A stretch of DNA of 22,033 bases from positions 1 to 22,033 of the forward strand of contig DATKWS010000137.1 in assembly GCA_035529435.1 (NCBI GenBank). The letters run 5' to 3'. The notes beneath the pieces are model-generated. The model was not told the origin of the DNA and did not search any database. It saw only the letters and a program-made list of their open reading frames with translations. Made by a program: the position numbers and the translations under genes. Within the stretch, counting starts at the first letter, position 1; each line of letters starts with the position of its first letter. The stretch is from DATKWS01 sp035529435 (GTDB taxonomy: Bacteria > Krumholzibacteriota > Krumholzibacteriia > Krumholzibacteriales > Krumholzibacteriaceae). Shown here piece by piece: positions 1-8,329 of the stretch.

Positions 1-1694
1 GGATCGGCGACACCGCACATGCCGGTATCATTTACCAATATAAGCTGTAAATCGCCAATAAAGCCAGTCCTCTCCTCACATTCATGGCCCCGGCCCCCGA
101 GCCGCTCAACCAGCCGTTCCGCGAACGCTCCCGGTTCGTAGTCGATGCGATCGGGGAGCCACTGGTGGTGAAATCGCGGCGCGCCGACCGCATCCTCAGG
201 ATGCATCCCAAAATCTACAATATTGATAATAACTTGCGCAACAGTTGTGATGATCGTCGACCCGCCCGGTGTTCCCAGAATGAGAAAAACGGTCCCCTCC
301 TTCAGCACGACCGTCGGCGTCATCGAGCTGAGCATCCTCTTGCCCGGCTCGATCGCGTTTGCCCGTCCTCCCGTGAGTTCGTACATATTCGGAACACCGG
401 GCTTGATCGAAAAATCATCCATCTCGTTGTTCATGAGAAATCCCCCACCCTGCACGACGACCTTGCTTCCAAACGAACCATTCAGGGTTGTTGTTGTCGC
501 CACGGCGTTTCCGAACCGGTCCAGTATCGAGTAGTGCGTGGTTTCCCCGTGTTCGAACCGCTCGAGCCCGCCACCGCCGAGGCGTGCGGCGGGTGTTGCC
601 AGATCCCCGATGGTTGTTCTTGCATAATCGGCATATTCCTTTGATATTAAATCAGACACAGGAATATCAATAAAGTCCGGATCACCCATGTACCGGGCGC
701 GGTCTGCATATGCCCGTTTCTCCGCCTCGGCCATGAAGTGGATGTGCCGTTCCGAGTGGAATACAAGGTCATGAACAGGGAATCCCTCGAGTATGTTGAG
801 GATCTGGAGAAGTACCGCACCGCCGGAGCTCGGCGGCGGCGCCGATATGATCTCGCATCCCCGGTACGAGCCGGCGACCGGTTCCCGCAGCACGACACGG
901 TAGGATGCGAGGTCTTGGTGCGTGATCAGCCCATTGCCCGCACTCATTTCGCGGACTATGAGATCCGCCGTCTCCCCCCCGTAGAAATCGCCCGGCCCCT
1001 CTTCGGCGATCCGGCCGAGGGTCCGGGCAAGGTCCGGCTGGCGCAGGGTATCGCCCGCCTGAAGGGAGGTACCGCCGGCCGCCATGAATACACCGAGCGC
1101 GGGAAATCGGTCGTGGTACTGCTGGAGGCGTTCGAGAGATGCGGCGAGCTTTCGATCGACGGCAAATCCCTCCCGCGCGAGAATGATGGCGGGTGCAATC
1201 AGCTCGCGCCACGGCATGCTCCCGTACAGTTGGTGCGCACGATACAGGCCCGCCACCGTTCCGGGAACGCCGGCCGCACCGTGGCCGAGCGTGCTGAGCC
1301 CGGGAACCACCTCCCCGCGCTCATCGAGGTACATATCCCCGTGTGCCGCACCCGGGGCCTGCTCCCGAAAATCTATGCAGCAATTCTCACCGGAGCTCGT
1401 ACGCACGAGCATGAATCCCCCACCACCGATATTCCCGGCGGCGGGAAAGGTCACCGCGAGCGCGAATCCCACTGCTACCGCGGCGTCGATGGCATTTCCA
1501 CCTTTCTCGAGAATCGATCTCCCCACCACCGATGCATGGGGGCATGCCGTCACAACCATGCCGGAGCGCGCAAAAGCGCACGGCGCATGATCCCGCGTAA
1601 CACCCTCTTTTGCAGTGACATGTACAGGAAATACGGCAGGGAGAACAGCGGCTGCCGTCAGCAGAACGAGGTAGGATATTCCGTGCTTGAACAT
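1..1694 (-). CDS. ggt: Gamma-glutamyltranspeptidase (3' end cut by window edge)
   Basis: Cleaves the gamma-glutamyl bond of glutathione and related compounds, normally as an exported, self-processing Ntn-hydrolase. The frame stays open from an ATG at 1694 to the left edge, about 564 codons, so probably only a short C-terminal piece is missing. Residues 1 to about 28 form a signal peptide (MFKHGISYLVLLTAAAVL). The large subunit has the family block GGNAIDAAVAVGFALAV and GNIGGGGFML. The self-cleavage and nucleophile motif TTHYS begins at residue 385 (codon 540-542), close to the E. coli position, and is followed by TTTTLNGSFGS, LSSMTPTVV and LGTPGGSTIITTVAQ. No good Shine-Dalgarno site lies directly before the start; a GGAAGGAG lies 36 bases upstream. 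The start rests on the signal peptide. It is divergent from the transglutaminase-like gene. Family assignment is secure. Confidence 0.95.
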   Translation of the reverse strand, partial: MFKHGISYLVLLTAAAVLPAVFPVHVTAKEGVTRDHAPCAFARSGMVVTACPHASVVGRSILEKGGNAIDAAVAVGFALAVTFPAAGNIGGGGFMLVRTSSGENCCIDFREQAPGAAHGDMYLDERGEVVPGLSTLGHGAAGVPGTVAGLYRAHQLYGSMPWRELIAPAIILAREGFAVDRKLAASLERLQQYHDRFPALGVFMAAGGTSLQAGDTLRQPDLARTLGRIAEEGPGDFYGGETADLIVREMSAGNGLITHQDLASYRVVLREPVAGSYRGCEIISAPPPSSGGAVLLQILNILEGFPVHDLVFHSERHIHFMAEAEKRAYADRARYMGDPDFIDIPVSDLISKEYADYARTTIGDLATPAARLGGGGLERFEHGETTHYSILDRFGNAVATTTTLNGSFGSKVVVQGGGFLMNNEMDDFSIKPGVPNMYELTGGRANAIEPGKRMLSSMTPTVVLKEGTVFLILGTPGGSTIITTVAQVIINIVDFGMHPEDAVGAPRFHHQWLPDRIDYEPGAFAERLVERLGGRGHECEERTGFIGDLQLILVNDTGMCGVAD

Positions 1695-1760
1695 CTGTTT
1701 GCCGTTACCATACCGCCCGGGGGCGTATCGCTCCTTCCGGCAGTGCCTACCGGTGCGGAT

Positions 1761-1789
1761 ACTCTATCAATGCGCTGCTGTTCTGTAAA
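1761..1789 (-). promoter_or_regulatory. Candidate sigma70-type promoter of ggt
   Basis: On the minus strand a TTTACA (-35, 1784-1789) and TAGAGT (-10, 1761-1766) are separated by 17 bases. The predicted start lies about 60 bases upstream of the ggt ATG. The -10 box matches only four of six consensus bases, so this is tentative. Confidence 0.35.
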
Positions 1790-1906
1790 CAAAGAAGTTG
1801 CACAAGACACCGATAACGCGCCGGGGCGAGCGGGAGCAGGCTTGGTGCCGGAGTATTCCTCAGCACGGCCGCGTGTACGGGAAACTGCTATTTCTTTTAA
1901 AAAATA

Positions 1907-1936
1907 TTGACCTTTTATAGGCAATTTTTTTACAAT
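1907..1936 (+). promoter_or_regulatory. Candidate sigma70-type promoter of the propeller-transglutaminase gene
   Basis: TTGACC (1907-1912) and TACAAT (1931-1936) are separated by 18 bases in an AT-rich stretch. Each box matches five of six consensus bases. The predicted leader before the ATG at 2010 is about 65 bases. Confidence 0.6.
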
Positions 1937-2009
1937 AGATGCAAATATCTATAAACATCGCGTAGTTACACGAGTGGAGCGTACCGATAACGATGGGGAG
2001 GGTTGCCTG

Positions 2010-3617
2010 ATGATGCCAAGACGGGCGCTACGAGTGGCACTCATCATCTCGTTGTTCTGTTCCAATGCGTTCGCCGCCCCCGGTGACGTGTCGAAAAAAA
2101 CACCCCTCCCGTTCAACCACCCGACCGGTGCGGCCTGGGACGGACGCTATCTCTGGGTGGCCGATCGCTCGACGGACAACATCTACCGCATCGACCTAGA
2201 GAACGGATCGGCAACCGATTCTATTGCTTCGCCGGGATATTTCCCCTCCGGCCTCGCATGGGACGGCGAACTGCTCTGGAGCACCGACCCGGCTGATAGG
2301 ATGGTATACGCCACCGACGTCCGGACGGGGCGCACGGTCAGATCGCTCGAATCCCCCACGCCGAGCCCGATGGGCATCGCCTGGGATGGAACGTTTCTCT
2401 GGATCAGCGACAATAGCAGCGATCAGATCTCGAAGATCGATCCCGGCGACGGAACGACGATCGTCTCTTTCCCGGCCCCCGCCACGGATCCGCGGGGTAT
2501 CACGTTCGGCGGCGGCTATCTCTGGTGCGCCGATCGTTTGCGGGACGAAATCTACATGATCCATCCCGAGAGCGGTGATGTCGTCATCACCCTGGATGCT
2601 CCCGGGCCGTTCAGCTGGGGACTGACGTGGCGCGACGGCCGCCTCCTCAATACGGACTACCAGGACGATGCGGTATTCGAGATCGTGGTGAAGGACGGTG
2701 AAACCCACCGGACCAGTGATCCGCGGTACGCGGTGATCGTTTTCACGACGGAAGCGGATGTGCTCGGCTCCGGAACGGTCGAGTCACTCGATATCTTCTA
2801 CGCGGTGCCCTCCGATAGGCCCAATCAAAAGATACTGAACGACGTGCTCTTTATACCCGATCCGGCGCGATTCACGGCGGATCGCTGGGATCAAAAGATC
2901 GCCGTTTTCCACTACGAGGACCTCGAGCCTGCCGGGTCGGCGGAGGTGACCATGCGGGTCGAACTCGAAACGTCGGCGATCAGATATTTTATCTACCCCG
3001 AGGATGTGGGGGATGAAATCCCCTCCGAGATTCGGGATCGCTACCTCGCTGACGACATGAAGTACGATATCTCGCACCCCTACATACAGGAGCTGGTCGG
3101 CAGCGTCGTCGGAGACGAGCCGAACCTGTACTGGAGGGCGCGAAAGCTGTTCCAGCACCTCATCGCCAACATGGAATACGAAATGGTCGGCGGCTGGAAC
3201 ACGGCACCGACGGTGCTCCAGCGGGGCAATGGATCGTGCTCGGAGTATTCCTTCAGCTACATCGCCCTCTGCCGCGCGGCAGGTGTCCCGGCACGCTACG
3301 TCGGCTCGCTCGTCGTCCGGGGCGATGATGCGAGCTACGACGACGTCTTCCACCGGTGGAACGAGATCTACCTGCCCGGCTACGGATGGGTCCCCGTCGA
3401 TGCCAATGCCGGCGACCGGTCCCTTCCGGCCGAACAGGCCGCGGCCTTCGGCGGCATCTCGAACAGATTCCTCGTCACAACCGAAGGGGGCGGTAACTCC
3501 GAGTATCTCGGATGGAGCTACAACCACGAAAATCGATGGATAGCGAAGGGAAAATGTCGTATTAGATTCGAAAGCACTGCGGAATGGGAGCCGCTGGATA
3601 AAGAATCCGAGCGGTGA
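2010..3617 (+). CDS. Secreted beta-propeller/transglutaminase-like protein
   Basis: A 535-residue exported protein. The open frame extends to a GTG at 1974, but GGGGAGGG eight bases before the ATG at 2010 and the signal peptide that begins there (cleavage likely after SNAFA) decide the start. Residues about 33-235 contain five repeats of the type WDGxxLWxxDxxxDxIxxIDxxxG, as in NHL/YncE-like propellers. After a middle region of about 140 residues comes a transglutaminase-like fold with Cys410 (NGSCSEYS), His448 (FHRWNEIYL) and Asp464 (VPVDAN), the complete catalytic triad. Family members act as transglutaminases, proteases or peptide amidases, so the reaction is open. A radical SAM gene begins 35 bases downstream on the same strand with no terminator between them, so the two are probably co-transcribed. 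The domain calls are firm; the substrate is unknown. Confidence 0.85.
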   Translation: MMPRRALRVALIISLFCSNAFAAPGDVSKKTPLPFNHPTGAAWDGRYLWVADRSTDNIYRIDLENGSATDSIASPGYFPSGLAWDGELLWSTDPADRMVYATDVRTGRTVRSLESPTPSPMGIAWDGTFLWISDNSSDQISKIDPGDGTTIVSFPAPATDPRGITFGGGYLWCADRLRDEIYMIHPESGDVVITLDAPGPFSWGLTWRDGRLLNTDYQDDAVFEIVVKDGETHRTSDPRYAVIVFTTEADVLGSGTVESLDIFYAVPSDRPNQKILNDVLFIPDPARFTADRWDQKIAVFHYEDLEPAGSAEVTMRVELETSAIRYFIYPEDVGDEIPSEIRDRYLADDMKYDISHPYIQELVGSVVGDEPNLYWRARKLFQHLIANMEYEMVGGWNTAPTVLQRGNGSCSEYSFSYIALCRAAGVPARYVGSLVVRGDDASYDDVFHRWNEIYLPGYGWVPVDANAGDRSLPAEQAAAFGGISNRFLVTTEGGGNSEYLGWSYNHENRWIAKGKCRIRFESTAEWEPLDKESER

Positions 3618-3652
3618 ATGCGTGATGAGTCTCTGATAGGAGGTCGGCTCAG

Positions 3653-5029
3653 ATGGGGTTTATGGAAAAAGCGATAAGCTTCTCGAAGGAGAAAATGATC
3701 ACCGAGATCATGTCGCTTTTACCAAATTTCTCGACCAAAAACGTCATACGCATGATTACACTCGGGGAAAAGATCACCAATGATCCGGAGTACAAGCAAA
3801 GCGCCGTGAATCTGCGGAAGATGTTCGAGGAGGGGCACACCTCTGCGATCCTCATCAAGGAAATCCTCAACGACATGTCCCCCAACTGCCGGAACAAACT
3901 CATCAAGAACCTCTTCATAAATGCGTTCCTCACGGGCATCGACAAGCGCAAGACCTTCCTCGAGACGGAAGGGTTTCAACCGCCGCAGTTCATCGTTATC
4001 AGCCCGACGATGCGGTGCAACCTCAGGTGTACGGGGTGCTACGCCAGCGAATACGAACTGAAGGAGGACCTCCCCTTCGAGATCATCGACCGCGTGTTGA
4101 CCGAGTGCAAGGAACTCGGCATGTACTTAAACGTGATGAGCGGCGGCGAGGTGTTCCTGCGCGACGATATCTTCGACATATGGGAAAAGCACAGCGATAT
4201 GTACTTCCATCCATACACCAACGGCACACTGATCAACGAGAAGGTCGCCGACCGGCTCGAGAAGCTGGGAAATGTCATTCCGCTGATCAGTCTCGAGGGA
4301 TTCCAGGATGATACCGACGCACGCCGCGGAAAGGGTACGTACGACAAGGTGATGCGTGCCATGGACCTGCTGAGGGAACGCCGCGTGATATTCGGCGCCT
4401 CGTTGACCGAAACCCGGCACAATATAGAGCGAATCGCAAGCTGTGAATTCGTCGACTGGCTGCTCGAGAAGGGCGTCCGGGTGATCTGGTATTTCCAGTA
4501 CATTCCGATCGGCCGGAAGCCGTCGATGGATCTCATGCCCTCTCCGCGGCAGCGGGACTGGCTCAGGCAGCGCGTCGAAGAGCTGCGAAACTCCCGCCCC
4601 GTATTCATCGGAGACTTCTGGAACGACGGTCCGTACGTCCACGGCTGCATCGCGGGCGGCCGGGAATACCTTCATGTCACGGCGACCGGTGATGTCGAGC
4701 CGTGCGTTTTCTGCCATTTCGCCGTCGACAACATAAAAGAGAAATCACTGCGGGAGATCCTGAAATCCCCCTTCATGCGCGGCATCCGCGCCCGGCAACC
4801 GTACCGCGAGAACCTCCTTACCCCCTGCATGATCATCGATCAACCCGGTGTATTGAGGGAGGTCGTGAAGGAGTTTGACGCGCACCCGACGTGCGAGGGG
4901 GCCGAGGAGGTCATCTCGAGCTTCGCCGGGGATTTGGACCGCTACGCCGCCGAGTACCGGGAATACGCTGATCCCGCCTGGGATAAGGAGTGGAAGAAAT
5001 CCGATTCGGAAGAGAAGAGGGCGGTTTGA
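3653..5029 (+). CDS. Radical SAM protein with SPASM-like C-terminal cysteines
   Basis: A 458-residue protein with AGGAGGT eight bases before its ATG. The radical SAM core starts after an unrecognised, largely helical N-terminal region of about 110 residues. Cys122, Cys126 and Cys129 (MRCNLRCTGCY) would hold the [4Fe-4S] cluster that cleaves S-adenosylmethionine, and MSGGEVF at 162-168 is the SAM-contacting GGE motif. Further cysteines at 332, 351, 354, 392 and 414 in the C-terminal part (GDVEPCVFCHF) look like an auxiliary-cluster SPASM/twitch region. Such enzymes often modify peptides or proteins, but the substrate cannot be read from the sequence and no small precursor peptide gene is evident nearby. 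The likely partner is the secreted transglutaminase-like protein upstream. It converges on rtcB with only 15 bases between the stop codons. Confidence 0.85.
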   Translation: MGFMEKAISFSKEKMITEIMSLLPNFSTKNVIRMITLGEKITNDPEYKQSAVNLRKMFEEGHTSAILIKEILNDMSPNCRNKLIKNLFINAFLTGIDKRKTFLETEGFQPPQFIVISPTMRCNLRCTGCYASEYELKEDLPFEIIDRVLTECKELGMYLNVMSGGEVFLRDDIFDIWEKHSDMYFHPYTNGTLINEKVADRLEKLGNVIPLISLEGFQDDTDARRGKGTYDKVMRAMDLLRERRVIFGASLTETRHNIERIASCEFVDWLLEKGVRVIWYFQYIPIGRKPSMDLMPSPRQRDWLRQRVEELRNSRPVFIGDFWNDGPYVHGCIAGGREYLHVTATGDVEPCVFCHFAVDNIKEKSLREILKSPFMRGIRARQPYRENLLTPCMIIDQPGVLREVVKEFDAHPTCEGAEEVISSFAGDLDRYAAEYREYADPAWDKEWKKSDSEEKRAV

Positions 5030-5044
5030 GGACGGACCGCCGCT

Positions 5045-6499
5045 TCACCCCTTCACGCACACGATCGGTTTCAACCGTACGACGCGCCGGCTGACCCCCG
5101 CACCCTCCATGATGGATACCACCTGTTCGACATCCTTGTAAGCGCCGGGGGCTTCCTCGGCCGCGCCACGCGTGCTGTGCACCCTCACGACGATACCAGC
5201 GCTCCCGAGATCCCCGATGATCCGTTCGCCCCGATATTCCCGCATTGCCTGTTTTCTCGACTTCAGGCGCCCGGCCCCGTGAACCGCGCTGCCGAATGTC
5301 TCCTCCATCCCCCGCTCAGTACCGACGAGGATGAACGACGACGTTCCCATCGTGCCGCCCACGAGGACCGGATGTCCGACCGAACGGTACGGTTCCGGTA
5401 CCTCGGGACGGCCCGGGCCGAACGCCCGTGTCGCTCCCTTGCGGTGTACAAGCAGCTCCCTGTCCTTTCCATCCACCGTGTGACGTTCGAACTTCAGGTT
5501 GTTGTGACCCACCTCGTAAAGGGTGCGGATCATGGTATCGTCGATTCCGAACGTCTCCTTGAACGCCCTCCGCACGAGTTCGCCGATCACCTGGCGGTTC
5601 GCGAAGGCGCAGTTGATCCCGGCCTTGACGGCTGCGATGTATTGCTTGCCCTCGGGACTCGTGATCGGGGCGCCGACGAGCTCCGCCTCGAGGATCGGTA
5701 TGCGGTACTTCTCGCTGGCGCGCCGCAGGACCTTCTGGTAATCCGTTCCGATCTGGTGGCCGAGCGCACGGCTTCCCGTGTGGATACTGACGACGACCGA
5801 GTTCTCCATGAGCCCGAAGACCCTCGCCGCGTGTTGATCGAATATCGTGTCGACGTACTGGACCTCGAGATAGTGGTTCCCCGAGCCGAGGGTGCCGACC
5901 TGCTTGAACTGCCGCTCCTTGGCGTGCTCGCTGACGCAGGACGGATCAGCTCCCGGCACGCACCCGTTCTCCTCGACGAAATCGAGATCGGCGGCGAGGC
6001 CGTATCCACGCTCCAACACGTACCGCGCGCCGCTCGTAAGAACCTTGTCGATCTCTTTCCTGGAAAGCTTCAGCGATCCGGTGGAGCCGAGTCCCGCCGG
6101 TACCGTGCGGAAAATCGCATCGGCGAGCCGTTCCCGGTTGCGCTTGATCTCGGCGAGCGGGATGTCGACGGTCATCGTGCGGACCCCACAGTTGATGTCG
6201 AACCCGACGCCGGCGATCGTCACGACGCCCGTCTCGACATCGAAGGCGCCGACACCGCCGATGGGGAATCCGTACCCCGGATGTATATCGGCCATGGCGA
6301 GTGATGCCCGCTGGATCCCCGGCAGGCAGGCCACATTCCTGACCTGGAGGAGCGCATCCCACTCCTTGCTCCTGCTCTCGGCCATCAGATGCTGCATCGA
6401 CCGTTCATCGGCATAGATTCTCCCGGGCACGTGCATACCGTTCTCCCTGGGTATCTCCCAGAGATAGTCGTGCACCTTGCGAACCTTCACCGTATTCAT
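5045..6499 (-). CDS. rtcB: RNA-splicing ligase RtcB
   Basis: GTP- and Mn2+-dependent RNA ligase joining 2',3'-cyclic phosphate or 3'-phosphate ends to 5'-hydroxyl ends. The 484-residue length is normal. Metal and active-site motifs are present: DINCGVR with Cys104, GTLGSGNHYLEVQ with Asn208, IHTGSRALGHQ with His240, EVGHNNLKFE with His332, and HRKGATRAFGPG with His352, the expected guanylylated histidine. The chain ends in the conserved lysine-containing tail PIVCVKG. The start is supported by AGAGGTAA six bases upstream. It is the last gene of a ychF-archease-rtcB operon, 73 bases after archease, the accessory protein that gives RtcB multiple turnover. All catalytic residues I can check are intact. 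Confidence 0.96.
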   Translation of the reverse strand: MNTVKVRKVHDYLWEIPRENGMHVPGRIYADERSMQHLMAESRSKEWDALLQVRNVACLPGIQRASLAMADIHPGYGFPIGGVGAFDVETGVVTIAGVGFDINCGVRTMTVDIPLAEIKRNRERLADAIFRTVPAGLGSTGSLKLSRKEIDKVLTSGARYVLERGYGLAADLDFVEENGCVPGADPSCVSEHAKERQFKQVGTLGSGNHYLEVQYVDTIFDQHAARVFGLMENSVVVSIHTGSRALGHQIGTDYQKVLRRASEKYRIPILEAELVGAPITSPEGKQYIAAVKAGINCAFANRQVIGELVRRAFKETFGIDDTMIRTLYEVGHNNLKFERHTVDGKDRELLVHRKGATRAFGPGRPEVPEPYRSVGHPVLVGGTMGTSSFILVGTERGMEETFGSAVHGAGRLKSRKQAMREYRGERIIGDLGSAGIVVRVHSTRGAAEEAPGAYKDVEQVVSIMEGAGVSRRVVRLKPIVCVKG

Positions 6500-6572
6500 A
6501 TCGTTACCTCTTCCATCCTCACCACGTGAGCACCCGCTGAACGCATGCGGCGGAGAGCCCTCCCACCGAGCG

Positions 6573-7010
6573 TCAGAGATCGACGACGCACCGCGCCTCC
6601 CATAGACCCTCCCCGCTCATACGGACCGATGCGCCGTAATAGGTGGCCGCCTTGACCTCGGTGAGCAACCTGCCGGCGGCCCTTTCGCGCGGCGCTCCCA
6701 TAACCCGCGCGCCGAGCCGCCATGAACCCCCGTCCTTCCCGAGACGATCGATCGAAACGCGGACAAACACGAGATCCTCGAGATCCGCCCTCGTGAGGAG
6801 GGTGTTGAGAAACTCGACGAGGAGCTCCTCCGCATCAGTCCCCTCGCACGAAACGGACACCTCACGGTCCGCGGCCAGCCCGTCGAGTTCCGCCGCGAGC
6901 TCGAACATCGCGCGGGCCGCTTCCTCGAACGCCTCCGGAATGCCGGCGCCCCATCCGCGGATACCCATGTCGGCGGTATGGTCGATCGTGTCGTGCCCAC
7001 GTTCCCGCAT
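6573..7010 (-). CDS. Archease, RtcB cofactor
   Basis: A 145-residue archease, which speeds guanylylation of RtcB and allows multiple turnovers. The diagnostic N-terminus IDHTADMGIRGWG (residues 9-21) carries the expected metal-binding Asp14. The C-terminal block LLTEVKAATYY and the final VVDL, with an acidic residue next to the end, also match the family. A much longer open frame runs upstream through ychF, but GGGGGAG five bases before the ATG at 7010 and the standard length fix this start. It lies 41 bases after ychF and 73 bases before rtcB in the same direction. Its position next to rtcB confirms both calls. Confidence 0.92.
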   Translation of the reverse strand: MRERGHDTIDHTADMGIRGWGAGIPEAFEEAARAMFELAAELDGLAADREVSVSCEGTDAEELLVEFLNTLLTRADLEDLVFVRVSIDRLGKDGGSWRLGARVMGAPRERAAGRLLTEVKAATYYGASVRMSGEGLWEARCVVDL

Positions 7011-7051
7011 CGGTGCTCCCCCGGATGCAATCGCGGCCTGCCCCTTGCCAT

Positions 7052-8140
7052 TCAACGGTTGAAATGGAATTCGACAACGTCGCCGTCCCTGATCACGTAG
7101 TCGTGCCCCTCGGTTCTCAGCTGCCCGTGATGCTGCACGGCGGATTTCGATTCGAACGAGACGATGTCTTCGTAACTCATGACCTCGGCCCGGATGAAAC
7201 CGCGCTCCATATCGGTGTGGATCTTTCCCGCCGCGCGCGGTGCCGTGGTGCCGTCCGCGATCGACCATGCTTGGAGTTTGCCGTGCGCGGTCGTGTAGTA
7301 ACGGATGAGGCCGAGGAGCCCGTGACATTTCTCGATGAACCGTTTCTTCGCATCCTCGTCGATACCGAGCGCCTGCATGAATTCTTCCCGTTCGTCCTCC
7401 GGGATGGCGGCAATTTCCTCCTCGATTTTTGCTGAAACGACGAATATGTCGTCCTCGCCAACCGCATCGGCGACGGAGCGGCAGATCGCCCCCGTCCCAC
7501 GCGGATCCGCCTCACCCGTATTCAGAACGTAGAGCCGCGGCTTCGATGTGAGGAGGTTCAGCTCATCGAACAACGCGAGGTCCCGCTCGCCCGTCTCTTC
7601 GAGGCGTACGCACTCTCCCCGTGAGAGGCGCTCCCGCACCGTTTCGAGAAACGTGAGTTCCGCCCGCTCGCCCTTCGGTTTCGCCTTGGCGCTCAGTTTT
7701 TCCTGTTCGATCCATTTCTCGACACGTTCCAGATCCGCAAGGATAAGCTCCGTTTCGACGACCTCGAGGTCCTGCAGCGGATTGATCACGCCGTGCACGT
7801 GGCTGACATCCTGGCTTTCGAAGCAGCGGAGCACGTGGGCCAGGACATTCGCTTCCCGCACATGATGGAGAAATTTGTTCCCCAATCCCTCCCCCCTGCT
7901 TGCGCCCTTCACGAGTCCCGCGATATCGATGAATGTCACCGTCGTCGGAATGACCTCGTCGGGATGCAGTATCTCCGCAAGCCGCCGGAGCCGCTCGTCG
8001 GGGACGGCGACGCCGCCGCAGTTCCGCTCAATCGTACAGAAGGGATAATTCGACGCCTCGGCCCCGGCCTGCGCAAGTGCGTTGAGGAGCGTCGATTTGC
8101 CGACATTGGGAAGGCCGATGATACCGACGGTCAGGGCCAT
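7052..8140 (-). CDS. ychF: Ribosome-binding ATPase YchF
   Basis: An Obg-related P-loop NTPase of 362 residues, the usual length. Motifs: GLPNVGKST (residues 9-17) as the P-loop, DIAGLVKGASRGEGLGNKFL from residue 72 as the G3/switch block, and LNTGE around 206-210 in place of the GTPase NKxD motif. That change explains why the family prefers ATP. A C-terminal TGS domain follows from about residue 280 and ends in DGDVVEFHFNR. YchF binds ribosomes and influences translation and stress responses. The start has GAGGAGAG directly upstream. It is the first gene of the ychF-archease-rtcB unit and is read from a strong promoter at 8209-8237. Confidence 0.96.
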   Translation of the reverse strand: MALTVGIIGLPNVGKSTLLNALAQAGAEASNYPFCTIERNCGGVAVPDERLRRLAEILHPDEVIPTTVTFIDIAGLVKGASRGEGLGNKFLHHVREANVLAHVLRCFESQDVSHVHGVINPLQDLEVVETELILADLERVEKWIEQEKLSAKAKPKGERAELTFLETVRERLSRGECVRLEETGERDLALFDELNLLTSKPRLYVLNTGEADPRGTGAICRSVADAVGEDDIFVVSAKIEEEIAAIPEDEREEFMQALGIDEDAKKRFIEKCHGLLGLIRYYTTAHGKLQAWSIADGTTAPRAAGKIHTDMERGFIRAEVMSYEDIVSFESKSAVQHHGQLRTEGHDYVIRDGDVVEFHFNR

Positions 8141-8173
8141 CTCTCTCCTCGCGGTTGAATGAAACCGGTAGAA

Positions 8174-8199
8174 GGACCGCCGGGCGCGCCGGCAGGTCC
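8174..8199 (-). promoter_or_regulatory. Strong stem-loop at the 5' end of the ychF operon transcript
   Basis: GGACCGCCGG (8174-8183) pairs with CCGGC (8189-8193) and GGTCC (8195-8199), with one bulged base (8194) and a five-base loop. This gives a ten-pair, almost all GC stem. The predicted transcription start is near 8202, so the hairpin would open the mRNA. An overlapping alternative stem, CCGGCAG (8189-8195) with CTGCCGG (8201-8207), lies in the DNA but may be only partly transcribed. Confidence 0.5.
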
Positions 8200-8208
8200 G
8201 CTGCCGGT

Positions 8209-8237
8209 ATCATAGAACAGCCTGTGCCCGTTGTCAA
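8209..8237 (-). promoter_or_regulatory. Strong sigma70-type promoter of the ychF-archease-rtcB operon
   Basis: The minus strand shows TTGACA (8232-8237), a 17-base spacer and TATGAT (8209-8214): six and five consensus matches at the ideal spacing. The -35 box abuts the T-tract of the terminator of the upstream YHS gene, which separates the two transcription units cleanly. Confidence 0.75.
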
Positions 8238-8271
8238 AAAGCAAAATCCCCGGCCACGGGAAGCCGGGGAT
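8236..8271 (-). terminator. Rho-independent terminator of the multi-YHS gene
   Basis: ATCCCCGGC (8246-8254) and GCCGGGGAT (8263-8271) form a perfect nine-pair stem with an eight-base loop. On the minus strand it is followed by TTTGCTTTTT. It lies about 60 bases after the stop of the YHS gene. Confidence 0.8.
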
Positions 8272-8329
8272 CGATATTGTCTACCGGCGCGGCCCGATTT
8301 CTTCGGGCGCACGCGTTACTCCATCAGAA

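Larger units (their letters stand above)
1695..2009. promoter_or_regulatory. Divergent intergenic region between ggt and the propeller-transglutaminase gene
   Basis: This gap of about 315 bases separates two divergent genes. Its right third is very AT-rich, unlike the coding DNA. It holds a promoter-like pair for each direction, listed separately, and the Shine-Dalgarno sequence GGAGG at 1997-2001 for the rightward gene. A minus-strand open frame at 1658-1924 and the ends of plus-strand frames cross it, but they show no family similarity and I treat them as chance. Confidence 0.6.

Noticed and set aside
1658..1711. A 17-codon open frame (ATG at 1709-1711) overlapping the ggt start out of frame, as a possible upstream ORF
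   Set aside because: The nearest Shine-Dalgarno sequence is about 19 bases away, too far for efficient initiation, and the peptide has no notable property.
738..1910. A 390-codon plus-strand open frame over the ggt gene
   Set aside because: It lies opposite a clear gamma-glutamyltranspeptidase frame with all family motifs; its own translation is arginine-rich and has no recognisable domain. It is a GC-rich shadow.
5020..5041. Hairpin GGCGGT...ACCGCC between the convergent radical SAM and rtcB genes
   Set aside because: The stem has only six pairs and no T-tract on either strand, so I do not call it a terminator, although it overlaps the radical SAM stop and could still act weakly.
6518..6530. 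CTCAC-CAC-GTGAG hairpin between archease and rtcB
   Set aside because: A five-pair stem with a three-base loop is too small to support a regulatory claim.
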